DNA of 64,000 nt from Enemella dayhoffiae (GCF_002250625.1 NZ_NMVQ01000007.1:1-64000); one strand, 5' to 3'. Shown: positions 26,686-36,049, counted from the stretch's first letter. The notes: generated from the sequence alone by a model not told the origin. Numbers and translations are program-made.

Positions 26686-26840
26686 GCAGGAGCGCTCTCG
26701 GCCGGCGTCGGGAGCGGGCCGGCGTCGGGATCGGGTTCCGCTCGACACGCTGCACCGGGCTCCGCCCGATTCCGCTACTCGAGGAGCGTCTGGGCCTCCG
26801 CTCGCGGAACGTCGGGGGTGCCTCCGCTGCTCGAGGAAAC

Positions 26841-27710
26841 TCAGGTACGCCGGGGGCGCAGCACGGCGAAGGTGCTGCGCAGGGCGTCCATGGACGCGTC
26901 ATAGTTGGCCTGGGCCACCCCGATGAACAGGCAGTCGAGCACCATCAGCTGAGCGGTCCGGGAGCCCAGGGCGCCGGAGCGGAACGGTTCCTCGCGGGCG
27001 GCGGTGAGCAGCACCACGTCGGCGTGCTCGCACAGCGCCGATTCACGATGGTTGGTGAGCGCGATCGTGCGCGCCCCGCGACCGCGGGCGATCCGCAGAA
27101 ACTCCACCGTGTCACGGGTTTCCCCGGAGTGCGACACCCCCAACGCGACCGCCCCCGGCGGCAGCGCGGCGGCCGCGGTCCAGGACGCGTGGGCGTCCGG
27201 CCACGCCAACGCCGTCAACCCGATCCGGGCCAGCTTCTGCTGCAGGTCGTGCACCACCACCGCGCCCGCGCCGGCGCCGAACAGGTCGACCCGCACCGCA
27301 CCGGTGATGAACTCGATTGCCCGCGCCAGCTCTTCGGTGTCCAGGTGCCGAGCGGTGTCGTCGAGCGACAACCAGGAGTTCGTGTAGACCTTCGCGACGA
27401 TGTCGGCCAGCGAGTCCTCGCGATCCACGTCGCCGGTGGTCTCGACGGACGCCCCGACCGCCTCGTCCCGGCGCGCGTCGAGGGTGAGGTCCATCCAGAA
27501 CGCGTTGAACTTCCCATAACCGAGCCGCTGGAACAGGCGTACCACCGTCGCCGTGGACGTCTCCGCCCGGTCGGCCACCGCCTGAATCGTCGGATGCGGT
27601 TCCTGTCCCGCCAGGTCGAGCACCGCGCGCGCCACCCGCGCCTCGGCGGGCTTCAGTGTCGGCAGCACGGCGCGCAACCGCACCATCGGCGCCTCTACTC
27701 GCTTCGCCAC
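26841..27710 (-). CDS. MurR/RpiR-family transcriptional regulator
   Basis: The protein has 289 residues from the GTG at 27708-27710, which sits behind AAGGGGG; a longer upstream frame would run into the divergent promoter. An N-terminal RpiR helix-turn-helix (TIQAVADRAETSTATVVRLFQRLGY) is followed by a SIS sugar-phosphate-binding domain (VDLFGAGAGAVVVHDLQQ, LGVSHSGETRDTVEFL, RTIALTNH). MurR of E. coli responds to MurNAc-6-phosphate. The divergent operon contains anmK, whose product is MurNAc-6-phosphate, so the effector is probably the same. The regulator very likely binds the large dyad between the two transcription units. Confidence 0.9.
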   Translation of the reverse strand: MAKRVEAPMVRLRAVLPTLKPAEARVARAVLDLAGQEPHPTIQAVADRAETSTATVVRLFQRLGYGKFNAFWMDLTLDARRDEAVGASVETTGDVDREDSLADIVAKVYTNSWLSLDDTARHLDTEELARAIEFITGAVRVDLFGAGAGAVVVHDLQQKLARIGLTALAWPDAHASWTAAAALPPGAVALGVSHSGETRDTVEFLRIARGRGARTIALTNHRESALCEHADVVLLTAAREEPFRSGALGSRTAQLMVLDCLFIGVAQANYDASMDALRSTFAVLRPRRT

Positions 27711-27731
27711 CGACCACCCCCTTGTCTCAGA

Positions 27732-27781
27732 ATGAAAACAATCCTTACATATCTGAGCGGAAGTATGTAAGGATATTTCAT
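27732..27781. promoter_or_regulatory. 50-base operator dyad between murR-like gene and the importer operon
   Basis: The region is an interrupted palindrome: ATGAAA and ATCCTTACATA (27732-27751) mirror TATGTAAGGAT and TTTCAT (27764-27781) about a 12-base spacer. The core half-site TCCTTACATA is exact. It is AT-rich in a GC-rich genome, lies between divergent starts and covers the likely promoter of the downstream operon. Confidence 0.8.
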
Positions 27782-27808
27782 CCGGGGACGTGACCAAGGA
27801 GGATCCCG

Positions 27809-29368
27809 ATGCCTGCATTGCGACTCACCACCGCGCGGAAGATCGCCGCTCTCGCGGTCGCCGGCGGTATCACCATGACCGCTGCCGGCTGCGGCGGTGG
27901 TGGCGGTGACACCGACAGCCAAGCGCCCAGGGCGGCCGGCGCGGCCGGCGGCACCGCGGTGGTCGGCGTCACCACCGACCCGGACACCCTGTTCCCGTGG
28001 AAGGCGACCCAGTTCCAGGCGGTCAACGTGCTGCAGCAGCTCTATGGCACGCTCACCGAGTTTGACGAGAATCTCAACGTGGTGCCCGGCCTCGCCGAAT
28101 CGTGGCAGGCCTCGGGCGACGGCAAGCAGCTCACCCTGAAACTCCGCCAGGGTGTGAAATTCGCCGACGGCAGCCCGTTCGACGCGACCGACGCCAAGTT
28201 TTCGCTGGACAGGATCAAGGACGAGAAGACCGCCGCGGTCTCGCGTACCTCGCTGGCCAGCGTCGACCAGGTGACCGTCTCCGACCCGCAGACGGTGGTG
28301 CTGCAGCTGAAGGCGCCCGACGCCTCGCTGCCGGCCAACCTGGCCACCCTCAACATGGCCATGCTGTCCTCCGACGACACCGAGGAGAAGCTGAAGACCA
28401 CCCCCAACGGCACCGGCCCGTTCAGCTTCGACAAGCGTGTGCCCAGCCAGTCGATCAGCCTGAAGAAGAATCAGAACTACTGGGGCACCAAGGCCGCCCT
28501 GGACGCCGTCGAGTTCCGGGTGATCCCCGAGGAGAACGCGATCGTGTCCGCCATGCAGGCCGGCAACGTGCAGCTCGCGGTGATCAACGATCCCTTGGTG
28601 GCAAAGAATGCCCAGGGTCAGCTGCGGGTCACCAAGACCGCCCAGCTGAACTATCACGTGCTGCAGCTGCACGCCAAGAAGGGCCCGCTGACCGACCTCA
28701 ACGTACGCCTGGCCATGCAGTGCGCGATCGACCGGCAGCAGGTGCTCGACACCGCCGCCCTCGGTGAGGGCGAGATCACCGGGCCGATCACCTCCCCGGC
28801 CTACAAGTCGGACCCGAAGGCGCGCCCGTGCCCGACCCGCGACGTCGCCAAGGCCAAGGAATACCTTTCCAAGGCAGGAAAACCGCAGGTCGCGGTGAAG
28901 ACGATCGTGTCCCAGGGCGAATATGCCACCTCGGTCAACGAGGCGCAGAACCTGAAGGCCCAGCTCGCCGAGGCCGGCATCGACCTGCAGCTCGAGGTGC
29001 TCGAGTCCGGTGCCTTCGTCAAGCGGTGGACCGCCGCCGACTTCGAGGCCGCCGTCGCGCTCAACGGTGGGCGCCCCGATCCCGACGGCGCCTATGGCCG
29101 CTATTTCACCAGCACAGGAAATCTGAACAAGGTGGCCGGCTATTCCTCGCCCACCCTCGACGAACTGTTCGCCAAGGGCCGCACCACCCAGGACACCGCC
29201 CAGCGCAAGACGATCTACAACCAGGTCGGCAAGGAGCTGGAGGACAACGCCGCCTGGATCTGGCTGTTCACCGGCTACACCTACACCGCCACCACCGACA
29301 AGGTGGGCGGGTTCAAGCCGATGGCCACCGGTGGCCTGCAGTACCTGCGGACCACCACCGTCAACTGA
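27809..29368 (+). CDS. Solute-binding lipoprotein of a peptide-type ABC importer (family 5)
   Basis: The 519-residue protein has a lipoprotein signal (basic start, hydrophobic stretch, lipobox TAAGC at about residue 31) and a Gly-rich linker, so it is anchored outside the membrane. The mature part follows family 5 binding proteins (DppA/OppA/MppA): LTLKLRQGVKFADGSPFDA, NGTGPFSFDKR, VRLAMQCAIDRQQV. An AAGGAGG site precedes the ATG. Encoded first in an operon with anmK and controlled by a MurR-type regulator, it probably captures muropeptides or anhydro-MurNAc compounds. The ligand is inferred from context, not from binding-site residues. Confidence 0.9.
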   Translation: MPALRLTTARKIAALAVAGGITMTAAGCGGGGGDTDSQAPRAAGAAGGTAVVGVTTDPDTLFPWKATQFQAVNVLQQLYGTLTEFDENLNVVPGLAESWQASGDGKQLTLKLRQGVKFADGSPFDATDAKFSLDRIKDEKTAAVSRTSLASVDQVTVSDPQTVVLQLKAPDASLPANLATLNMAMLSSDDTEEKLKTTPNGTGPFSFDKRVPSQSISLKKNQNYWGTKAALDAVEFRVIPEENAIVSAMQAGNVQLAVINDPLVAKNAQGQLRVTKTAQLNYHVLQLHAKKGPLTDLNVRLAMQCAIDRQQVLDTAALGEGEITGPITSPAYKSDPKARPCPTRDVAKAKEYLSKAGKPQVAVKTIVSQGEYATSVNEAQNLKAQLAEAGIDLQLEVLESGAFVKRWTAADFEAAVALNGGRPDPDGAYGRYFTSTGNLNKVAGYSSPTLDELFAKGRTTQDTAQRKTIYNQVGKELEDNAAWIWLFTGYTYTATTDKVGGFKPMATGGLQYLRTTTVN

Positions 29369-29379
29369 CGAGCGGCCGG

Positions 29380-30348
29380 ATGCGGACCATCGTCAAGCAC
29401 CCGCTGGCCGGGCGCGTGATCTCCGGCATCGCCACCCTGTTCGGGGTGGCGGTGCTGGTGTTCATTATGCTGCGCGCGATCCCCGGCGACCAGATCACCG
29501 CCAACCTCGGCATCGAGGCCGCCGCGCTCACCCCCGAGCAACGGCAGGCGATGGAGGCCTACTACGGGCTGGACCAGCCGCTGATCGGCCAGTTCTTCGG
29601 CTGGCTCGGGCAACTGCTCACCGGCAACCTCGGCTTCTCCGGCCGCGCCCAGACCAGCGTGGCCGCCCTGGTCGGCGCATCCCTGCCGGTGACCGTCGAG
29701 CTGGCCGTGCTGTCCATCCTGGTGGCGATCCTGATCGGCGTACCCATCGGCATGCTCGCCGCCTCCCGGCCGGCCGCGGTGCGTGACGGAGCCGGGCAAT
29801 CCGTTGCCCTGCTCGGATTGAGCGTGCCCGCCTTCCTGCTGGCGACCGTGCTGCTGGCCTGGACCTCGCGCGCGTTCGGGTTCAACCCCAACGGCAAACC
29901 GTACGCCGCCCCCTGGGTCGACCTCGGACTCAACCTGCAGCAGCTGCTGCTGCCGGCCCTCACCCTCGGCATCGGTATCGCCGCCCCGATCATCCGCACC
30001 ACCCGCACCGCGGTGATGGAGGTGCGCGGCCTCGACTTCGTCCGCACCGTGCGCGCCAAGGGGGTCGGCGCACGCCGGCTGCAGACCCGGCACATCCTGC
30101 GCAACGCGCTGGTGCCGATCGTCACCATGACCGGCCTGCAGTTCGGCTATCTGCTCGGCGGCGCGGTCGTGGTGGAGCAGGTGTTCTCGCTGCCCGGAAT
30201 CGGACGTCAGGTGCTGCTCGGCATCCAGCAGAAGGAGTATGCCGTCGTGCAGTCCACCGTGCTGGTGATCGCGCTCGCCTTCGTGCTGGTCAACTTCCTG
30301 ACCGACCTCACCTATCGGCTGATCGACCCGCGGGTGCGGGCGTCGTGA
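29380..30348 (+). CDS. ABC importer permease, DppB-like
   Basis: The 322-residue protein starts with ATG at 29380, 11 bases after the binding-protein gene. It has six expected helices, the N-terminal domain of DppB-type permeases (MLRAIPGDQI...YYGLDQPLIGQF), and the cytoplasmic EAA loop DFVRTVRAKGVGARRLQTRHILRNAL split around the conserved G (DFVRTVRAKGVGA, then RHILRNALVP), which contacts the ATPase. It pairs with the next permease; the genes overlap by four bases. Confidence 0.9.
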   Translation: MRTIVKHPLAGRVISGIATLFGVAVLVFIMLRAIPGDQITANLGIEAAALTPEQRQAMEAYYGLDQPLIGQFFGWLGQLLTGNLGFSGRAQTSVAALVGASLPVTVELAVLSILVAILIGVPIGMLAASRPAAVRDGAGQSVALLGLSVPAFLLATVLLAWTSRAFGFNPNGKPYAAPWVDLGLNLQQLLLPALTLGIGIAAPIIRTTRTAVMEVRGLDFVRTVRAKGVGARRLQTRHILRNALVPIVTMTGLQFGYLLGGAVVVEQVFSLPGIGRQVLLGIQQKEYAVVQSTVLVIALAFVLVNFLTDLTYRLIDPRVRAS

Positions 30349-31220
30349 CCACCACCGAGGCGGAGCTCGACCCGATCGCCGGTACGCCCCGGCGACCCTG
30401 GCGGCGACTGCTGCGGTCGGTGCCGGGGATGATCGGTGTCGTCCTCGGCGTGCTGCTGCTGGTGCTGTCGGTGCTCGCCTGGTTGCACCTCACACCGGCG
30501 GATCCGCTGGCCCAGAACGCCCCGCAGCGGCTGCGGCCGCCGTCGGCGCAGCACCTGTTCGGCACCGACCAGTTCGGCCGCGACGTGTTCTCCCGGGTCG
30601 GCGCCGGGTTGGGCAACTCGCTGCGCATCGCCCTGCTCGCGGTCGCCCTGTCGGCGGCCGTCGGAACCCTCGCCGGACTGGTCGGCGGCTACTTCCGCCG
30701 GGCTACCGACACCGTGATCGGTGGCGTGGCCAACGTGCTCTTCGCGTTTCCGCCGCTGCTGCTGGCGCTGACCCTGGCCTCGGTGCTCGAGCGCAACTGG
30801 ATCACCGTCGCCGTGGCGATCGCCGTGGTCTATGTGCCGATCTTTTATCGGGTCACCCGCGGACCGGTGCTGTCGCTGCGCGAGGTGGAGTTCGTCCGCG
30901 CCGCGGTGAGCACCGGACAGAACTCGTGGGCGGTGATGTTCCGCCACGTGCTGCCCAACATCACCCCGCTGGTGGTGGTGCAGGTGGCGCTGTCGCTGTC
31001 CTGGGCGGTGCTCACCGAGGCGTCGCTCTCCTTTCTGGGATTGGGCACGCCGCCGCCGGCCCCCTCGCTCGGGTCGATGATCTTCGAGGCGCGCAGCACC
31101 GTCTATGTCGCCCCGTGGACGATGATCGCCCCGGGCGTGGTGGTGGTGCTGCTGATCAGCGCCCTCAACCTGCTCGGCGACGGCCTGCGTGACGTGCTCG
31201 ATCCGCGGGAGGGCCGATGA
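30345..31220 (+). CDS. ABC importer permease, DppC-like
   Basis: The 291-residue protein begins with GTG at 30345, overlapping the DppB-like stop. It has the DppC hallmarks: a short N-terminal tail before helix 1, the FGTDQFGRDVFSRV loop, and the EAA loop VEFVRAAVSTGQNSWAVMFR followed by HVLPNITP. It closes with LNLLGDGLRDVLDPR, the usual C-terminus of this subunit. With the DppB-like protein it forms the transmembrane channel driven by the fused ATPase encoded three genes further on. Confidence 0.9.
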   Translation: MTTTEAELDPIAGTPRRPWRRLLRSVPGMIGVVLGVLLLVLSVLAWLHLTPADPLAQNAPQRLRPPSAQHLFGTDQFGRDVFSRVGAGLGNSLRIALLAVALSAAVGTLAGLVGGYFRRATDTVIGGVANVLFAFPPLLLALTLASVLERNWITVAVAIAVVYVPIFYRVTRGPVLSLREVEFVRAAVSTGQNSWAVMFRHVLPNITPLVVVQVALSLSWAVLTEASLSFLGLGTPPPAPSLGSMIFEARSTVYVAPWTMIAPGVVVVLLISALNLLGDGLRDVLDPREGR

Positions 31221-32404
31221 ACCCCAGCTCCGAAAGGGAATCCATGCACGTCCTCGGGATGATCTCCGGCACCTCGCACGACGGGATCGACGCCGCGGTG
31301 GTGGAGTTCGGCCCGGGCGGCTCCGACAGGGTCGGCCTGCGCGTGGTCGGCTCCGACTCCGTCCCCTATGCCCCAGAGCTGCGCGCCCGACTCGTCGCCG
31401 CCCTGCCACCGGCCCGGTCCGGGGTGGACGAGCTGTGCCGGCTGGACACGCTGATCGGGCAGGCGTTCGCCGACGTCGCCCAGTCGATGGCCGAACGGCA
31501 CGGTCCGCTGCAGCTGATCTCCTCGCACGGGCAGACCGTGTTCCACTGGGTGCAGGACGACCACGCCCTGGGCACCCTGCAGATCGGGCAGCCCGCCTGG
31601 ATCGCCGAGCGGACCGGCGTACCCGTGGTCGCCGACCTGCGGGCCCGCGACGTCGCCGCCGGCGGACACGGTGCCCCGTTGGTGCCGCTGCTCGATGAGC
31701 TGCTGCTCGCCGGTTCCACCGGGCCGGCGGCCGCGCTCAACCTCGGCGGCATCGCCAACCTGACCCTGGTCCGACCCGGCCGGCCGAGCGTCGCCCACGA
31801 CATCGGCCCGGCCAACGCGCTGGTCGACGCCGTCGTGCAGGACCGTGGGCTCGACCCGAATGGATACGACACCGACGGCCGGATCGCGGCCGGCGGACGC
31901 GTGGATTCCGAACTGCTGCAGCAGTTGCTGGCCGATCCCTACTATCGGCTGCCGGCCCCGAAGAGCACCGGCAAGGAGCACTTCCACCTGGCCTACGTGA
32001 CCGAGCAGGTCGGCGACAGAACCGTGTCCGACACCGACCTGGTCGCCACGCTGACCCGGCTGACGGCCGAGACCGTCGCCGCCGACCTGCGCCGGGCCGG
32101 CGTACGCCGCGTCGTCGCCGCCGGCGGGGGCTGTGAGAACCCGACCCTGATCGGCTGGCTGACCGAGCTGTGCCCCGGGGTGGAGCTGATCCGCACCGAG
32201 CAGCTCGGCATCCCCGCCGCCACCAAGGAGGCGGTCGCGTTTGCGCTGCTGGGGTGGTGCACCTGGCACGGGATGCCGGGCAACGTCGCCTCGGCGACCG
32301 GGGCGAGCGGACCGCGGGTGCTCGGCGCGATCACCCCCGGCCGCGATCCGCTGCGGCTGCCGGAACCGCTGCAGTTGCCGCCCCGGTGGGAGATCCGCCG
32401 ATGA
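31217..32404 (+). CDS. anmK: Anhydro-N-acetylmuramic acid kinase
   Basis: The 395-residue protein converts 1,6-anhydro-MurNAc to MurNAc-6-phosphate with ATP, opening the anhydro ring, a step of peptidoglycan recycling. The family signature GMISGTSHDGIDAA lies at the start, with SSHGQTVFHW, LNLGGIANLT, GPANALVDA and VVAAGGGCENP following in the order of AnmK. It overlaps the permease stop by four bases; the true start may be the ATG before HVLGMISGT (about residue 10). The next recycling enzymes (MurQ, NagZ) are not in this window. Its place between permease and ATPase genes points to an importer for anhydro-muropeptides. Confidence 0.93.
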   Translation: MNPSSERESMHVLGMISGTSHDGIDAAVVEFGPGGSDRVGLRVVGSDSVPYAPELRARLVAALPPARSGVDELCRLDTLIGQAFADVAQSMAERHGPLQLISSHGQTVFHWVQDDHALGTLQIGQPAWIAERTGVPVVADLRARDVAAGGHGAPLVPLLDELLLAGSTGPAAALNLGGIANLTLVRPGRPSVAHDIGPANALVDAVVQDRGLDPNGYDTDGRIAAGGRVDSELLQQLLADPYYRLPAPKSTGKEHFHLAYVTEQVGDRTVSDTDLVATLTRLTAETVAADLRRAGVRRVVAAGGGCENPTLIGWLTELCPGVELIRTEQLGIPAATKEAVAFALLGWCTWHGMPGNVASATGASGPRVLGAITPGRDPLRLPEPLQLPPRWEIRR

Positions 32405-33447
32405 GCGCCACCGAACTTCAGGCAGTCGCCGACGATCTGATCGACCCCGCGTGGTGTTCGGACGGGTTGACCCCGCCGGCCGGGGTGGCGCTGGGCGTTG
32501 CCGACGCCGCCCTAGTGTGCATCGCTGTCGCCGGACACCGCGGTACGCCGGATCGACCGGTCACCGCCGACACCCGCTGGGACGTCGCCTCGGTCACCAA
32601 GCTCGTCACCACCACCGTCTGCATCGGCCTCGTCTCCGCGGGAACCCTCGACCTGGATCGGCCGGTGGACCAGTGGCTGCCCGAGCTCGCCGGTCTCGGG
32701 ATCACCGCGGAATCGCTGCTGCAGCACCGATCCGGACTGCTGCCGTGGCAGCCGCTCGACCTGGCCGGGACGGGCGCCGACGCTGCGATGGCGACCGTCG
32801 CCTCCCTGCCGATGGGGACACCCGGCGAGTTCGCGTACAGCGACCTGGGGATGATCAGCCTGGGCGTGCTGCTCACCCGGCTGACCGGCCGCACCCTGCC
32901 GGAACTTGTTCAGGAGTGGATCAACGAGCCGCTGGAGGTGGACCTGCGGTACGGCCCGGTCGACGAACCGGTCGCCGACTCCGCCCCCGACGACCGGGTG
33001 GAACGGCGCATGTTCGACACCGGCCAGCCCTACCCGATCCTGCTCGACGGCCCCGCACCCCGGTGGCGGGACACCCCCTACCGCGGCGAGGTGCACGACG
33101 GGAACGCCCGGCGTACGCTCGGCGGAATCTCCGCCCACGCGGGAATCTTCGCCACGGTGCCGGACCTGCTCGCGGTCGGCCGCGCCCTGGCCGACCCCGC
33201 ACCGCCCGCGAGCTGGCGCCCCGAGGTGCTGCACCGCTTCCTCACCAAGCCGCTGGGGTTCCGAACGCGCCAGCTGGCCGACGGCACGCAGCTGCACCAT
33301 CACCCGGGGTTCACCGGGTGCGCCCTCGGCTTCGTCGCCGGCAGCGACCGGGCGTACGCCCAGTGCGCCAACCGGTGGATGACCGAGGCCGAGCCGGTCA
33401 GCACCGAACAGCTGTGGAGCAGGTTCCTGCAGGAGGTTGCGCGATGA
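32401..33447 (+). CDS. Beta-lactamase-fold serine hydrolase
   Basis: The 348-residue protein starts with ATG at 32401, inside the anmK stop. It carries SVTK (the SxxK nucleophile motif, in WDVASVTKLVTTTV), FAYSDLG in the place of the YxN motif, and a late HHHPGFTGCALGF in the region of the third motif. This is the class C beta-lactamase/DD-peptidase-like family that includes AmpH-type and esterase members. It has no signal peptide, so the enzyme should be cytoplasmic and act on imported wall fragments, such as peptide or ester bonds, rather than on antibiotics outside. Substrate unproven. Confidence 0.85.
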   Translation: MSATELQAVADDLIDPAWCSDGLTPPAGVALGVADAALVCIAVAGHRGTPDRPVTADTRWDVASVTKLVTTTVCIGLVSAGTLDLDRPVDQWLPELAGLGITAESLLQHRSGLLPWQPLDLAGTGADAAMATVASLPMGTPGEFAYSDLGMISLGVLLTRLTGRTLPELVQEWINEPLEVDLRYGPVDEPVADSAPDDRVERRMFDTGQPYPILLDGPAPRWRDTPYRGEVHDGNARRTLGGISAHAGIFATVPDLLAVGRALADPAPPASWRPEVLHRFLTKPLGFRTRQLADGTQLHHHPGFTGCALGFVAGSDRAYAQCANRWMTEAEPVSTEQLWSRFLQEVAR

Positions 33448-35057
33448 GCGAGCGGCAGCCGGTGCTGCAGATCGAGGACCTGGCGGTCTCCTTCCGCACC
33501 GGAGAAGGAAAAGTGGCCGCGGTGCACGGGGTCGACCTCACCGTGCACCAGGGCGAAACCGTCGCCATCGTCGGCGAATCCGGCTCCGGCAAGTCCACCA
33601 CCGCCGCGGCGGTGAACCGCCTGCTGGCCGACAACGCGGTGATCGACCGGGGGGTGGTCCGCTTCGACGGCAAGGACCTCACCGGGCTCGGCGAATCCGC
33701 CCTGCGCATGCTGCGCGGCGCCTCGATCGGGTTGGTCCCGCAGGACCCGATGTCCAACCTCGACCCGCTGATGCGGGTCGGCGACCAGATCGCCGAGGCT
33801 CTCGAGGTGCACGGCCTGGCCCACGGCGCCGAACTGCGCCAGCGCGTGATCGAGCTGCTCGACCTGGTCGGTATCACCGACCCCGAACGCCGGATTCGGC
33901 AGTATCCACACGAGTTCTCCGGCGGCATGCGGCAACGGGTGCTGATCGCGATGGGGCTGGCCTGCCGGCCGCGGTTGCTGATCGCCGACGAACCGACCTC
34001 GGCGCTGGACGTCACCGTGCAGCGGCGGATCCTGAACCGACTCGACGAGCTTACCGGTGAGTTCGGCACCGCGGTGCTGCTGATCACCCACGACCTCGCC
34101 CTGGCCGCCGAACGGGCCGACCGGGTCGCAGTGATGTATCGGGGACGGATCGTCGAACAGGGCAGCGCCCGCCAGGTGCTGGAGCAGCCGCAACACGACT
34201 ACACCAAGTCCCTGCTGGAGGCGATCCCGGGGCTGAACACCGCGATGCGCGGCGCCTTCGCCCACGACGCGAAGGACCTGCTGCTGCAGGCGACCGAGCT
34301 GGTTAAAACGTTTGAGGTCAGGGAACGCGGCTTCCGCAGCAGCACGTTCACCGCGGTCGACCACGTCAGCATCGACATCCCCCGCCGGGCCACGGTCTCC
34401 CTGGTCGGCGAGTCCGGATCGGGCAAGTCGACCGTGGCCAACCTGGTGCTCGCCCTGCTCGAGCCGACCAGCGGCACGATCCGCTTCGACGGCGCCGAAC
34501 GCGGGACAAGGCGGGCCGAACTGCGCGCCTTCCGCCGCCGCGTGCAACCGGTTTTCCAGAACCCGTTCGCCAGCCTCGACCCGCGCTACACCGTGGCCCG
34601 CTCGATCGCCGAACCGCTGCAGGTGCACCGGATCGGCGGCAAGCGGGAACAGCAGGCGCGGGTGCACGAGCTGCTCGAGCTGGTGTCGCTGCCGAGAGCG
34701 ATGGCCGAGCGGCTGCCGCACGAACTCTCCGGCGGGCAGCGGCAACGGGTGGCGATCGCCCGGGCGCTGGCGCTCAGCCCCGAGCTGGTCGTGCTCGACG
34801 AGGCGGTATCGGCGCTCGACGTGCTGGTGCAGGAACAGGTGCTCGAGCTGCTCGACGAGCTGCAGCGCGATCTCGGCCTGGCCTACCTGTTCATCTCCCA
34901 CGACCTGGCGGTGGTGCGGATGATTAGCGACTTCGTGCACGTGATGCAGCACGGCCGGGTGGTCGAGTCCGGTACGCCCGAGCAGATCTTCCATGCGCCC
35001 CAACAGGCGTACACCAAAGAACTGCTGGCCGCCATCCCCGGCTCGTCGGTCGGATGA
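33444..35057 (+). CDS. Fused double ATPase of the peptide-type ABC importer (DppD-DppF-like)
   Basis: The 537-residue protein starts with ATG at 33444, overlapping the previous stop. It contains two complete nucleotide-binding domains: the first with GESGSGKST, FSGGMRQRV and LLIADEPTSALD; the second with GESGSGKST, LSGGQRQRV and VVLDEAVSALD, each followed by the H-loop SHDL/THDL. The Pro of the second Walker B region is replaced (DEAVSALD for DEPTSALD). It energises the two permeases; the single fused chain replaces the usual separate D and F subunits. Last gene of the operon. Confidence 0.92.
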   Translation: MSERQPVLQIEDLAVSFRTGEGKVAAVHGVDLTVHQGETVAIVGESGSGKSTTAAAVNRLLADNAVIDRGVVRFDGKDLTGLGESALRMLRGASIGLVPQDPMSNLDPLMRVGDQIAEALEVHGLAHGAELRQRVIELLDLVGITDPERRIRQYPHEFSGGMRQRVLIAMGLACRPRLLIADEPTSALDVTVQRRILNRLDELTGEFGTAVLLITHDLALAAERADRVAVMYRGRIVEQGSARQVLEQPQHDYTKSLLEAIPGLNTAMRGAFAHDAKDLLLQATELVKTFEVRERGFRSSTFTAVDHVSIDIPRRATVSLVGESGSGKSTVANLVLALLEPTSGTIRFDGAERGTRRAELRAFRRRVQPVFQNPFASLDPRYTVARSIAEPLQVHRIGGKREQQARVHELLELVSLPRAMAERLPHELSGGQRQRVAIARALALSPELVVLDEAVSALDVLVQEQVLELLDELQRDLGLAYLFISHDLAVVRMISDFVHVMQHGRVVESGTPEQIFHAPQQAYTKELLAAIPGSSVG

Positions 35058-35086
35058 GGCGTGGACGGCGCACCGATCGGTCCCTC

Positions 35087-35092
35087 TAGTCT
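35087..35092 (+). promoter_or_regulatory. -10 box of a leaderless promoter (TAGTCT, N6, GTG)
   Basis: TAGTCT is followed by GGGGAC and the GTG at 35099. The promoter has survived although the gene it drives is a deletion chimera. Confidence 0.5.
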
Positions 35093-35098
35093 GGGGAC

Positions 35099-36049
35099 GT
35101 GACTCCCGCAGGAACCAGGTTCGACGAGCTGCTCCGACCGGACAGGGTCGGTCCCAGGATCGCCGCGGCCACCGGCGTCCTGGCGTGGACCGACTTCACC
35201 GCCGAGCTGATCGCCGGCGGCAAGTCCAACCTGACGTTCACGCTCACCTCGACGGACGGCGAGCTGATCCTCCGCCGCCCACCCACCGGGAAGCTGTTGC
35301 CGAGCGCCCACGACATGGCGCGCGAGGCGCGGATCCAGACCGGTCTGACCGGCACTGGGGTCCCGGTGGCTACGATCCTGCTCACCGAACCCAGCGGCGC
35401 GGACCTCGGCGTGCCCTACTACGTGATGGAGAAGGTCGTCGGGCACGTCGTCCGGGACACGCTCCCGAGGGGTACGCCACCACCGACGCCGACAAGCCAG
35501 CACGGCCACTCGGAGATCGTGTTCTCCGGCGTGCGGGTGCCGGCGGAGAACCTGCTCGGTGGTGTGGGGGACGGGTTCGCCATCGCCCAGGCGCGACTCG
35601 GACCCGGCCGGATCCACCACGCCATGCGCGCCATCGGGATGGCCGAGCGGGCGCTGGCGTTGATGGTCGACCGGGCGAAGTCGCGCACCGCGTTCGGGAA
35701 ACTGCTGTCCGAGCAGGGCGTGGTGCAGGCGCACATCGCAAACTCGCGGATCGAGATCGACCAGGCCCGGCTGCAGGTGCTGCACTGCGCGTGGATGATC
35801 GACGACCACGGCGCCAAGGATGCGCGCTTCGAGATCTCCGCGATCAAGGTGATCGCCCCGCAGGTGGCCTGTACGGTGATCGACCGGGCGATCGAAATCT
35901 TCGGTGCGGCAAGGATTTCCGACGATGTGCCGCTGGCGTCGTTCTATGCGTGGGCCCGCGCCCTGCGCATCGTGGACGGTCCCGACGCGGTGCACCGCCG
36001 GACCATCGCCAAGGGCGAGCTGCGGCGTACGCCCCCGTTCGTCGGCTGA
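35099..36049 (+). pseudogene. Chimera of a phosphotransferase (ACAD10/11-type) head and an acyl-CoA dehydrogenase tail
   Basis: Residues 1 to about 123 ([56 protein letters not shown]) are the N-terminal lobe of the APH-type phosphotransferases that accompany acyl-CoA dehydrogenases. From about residue 135 ([20 protein letters not shown] ... [18 protein letters not shown] ... [11 protein letters not shown] ... [12 protein letters not shown]) it is the C-terminal half of such a dehydrogenase. The joint (about 35467-35507) reads TPPPTPTSQ here, but the neighbouring frame reads [11 protein letters not shown], the expected phosphotransferase continuation, so there is a one-base shift as well as a large deletion. 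The frame stays open to 36049, yet both enzymes lack their active halves, so function is unlikely. Confidence 0.8.
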
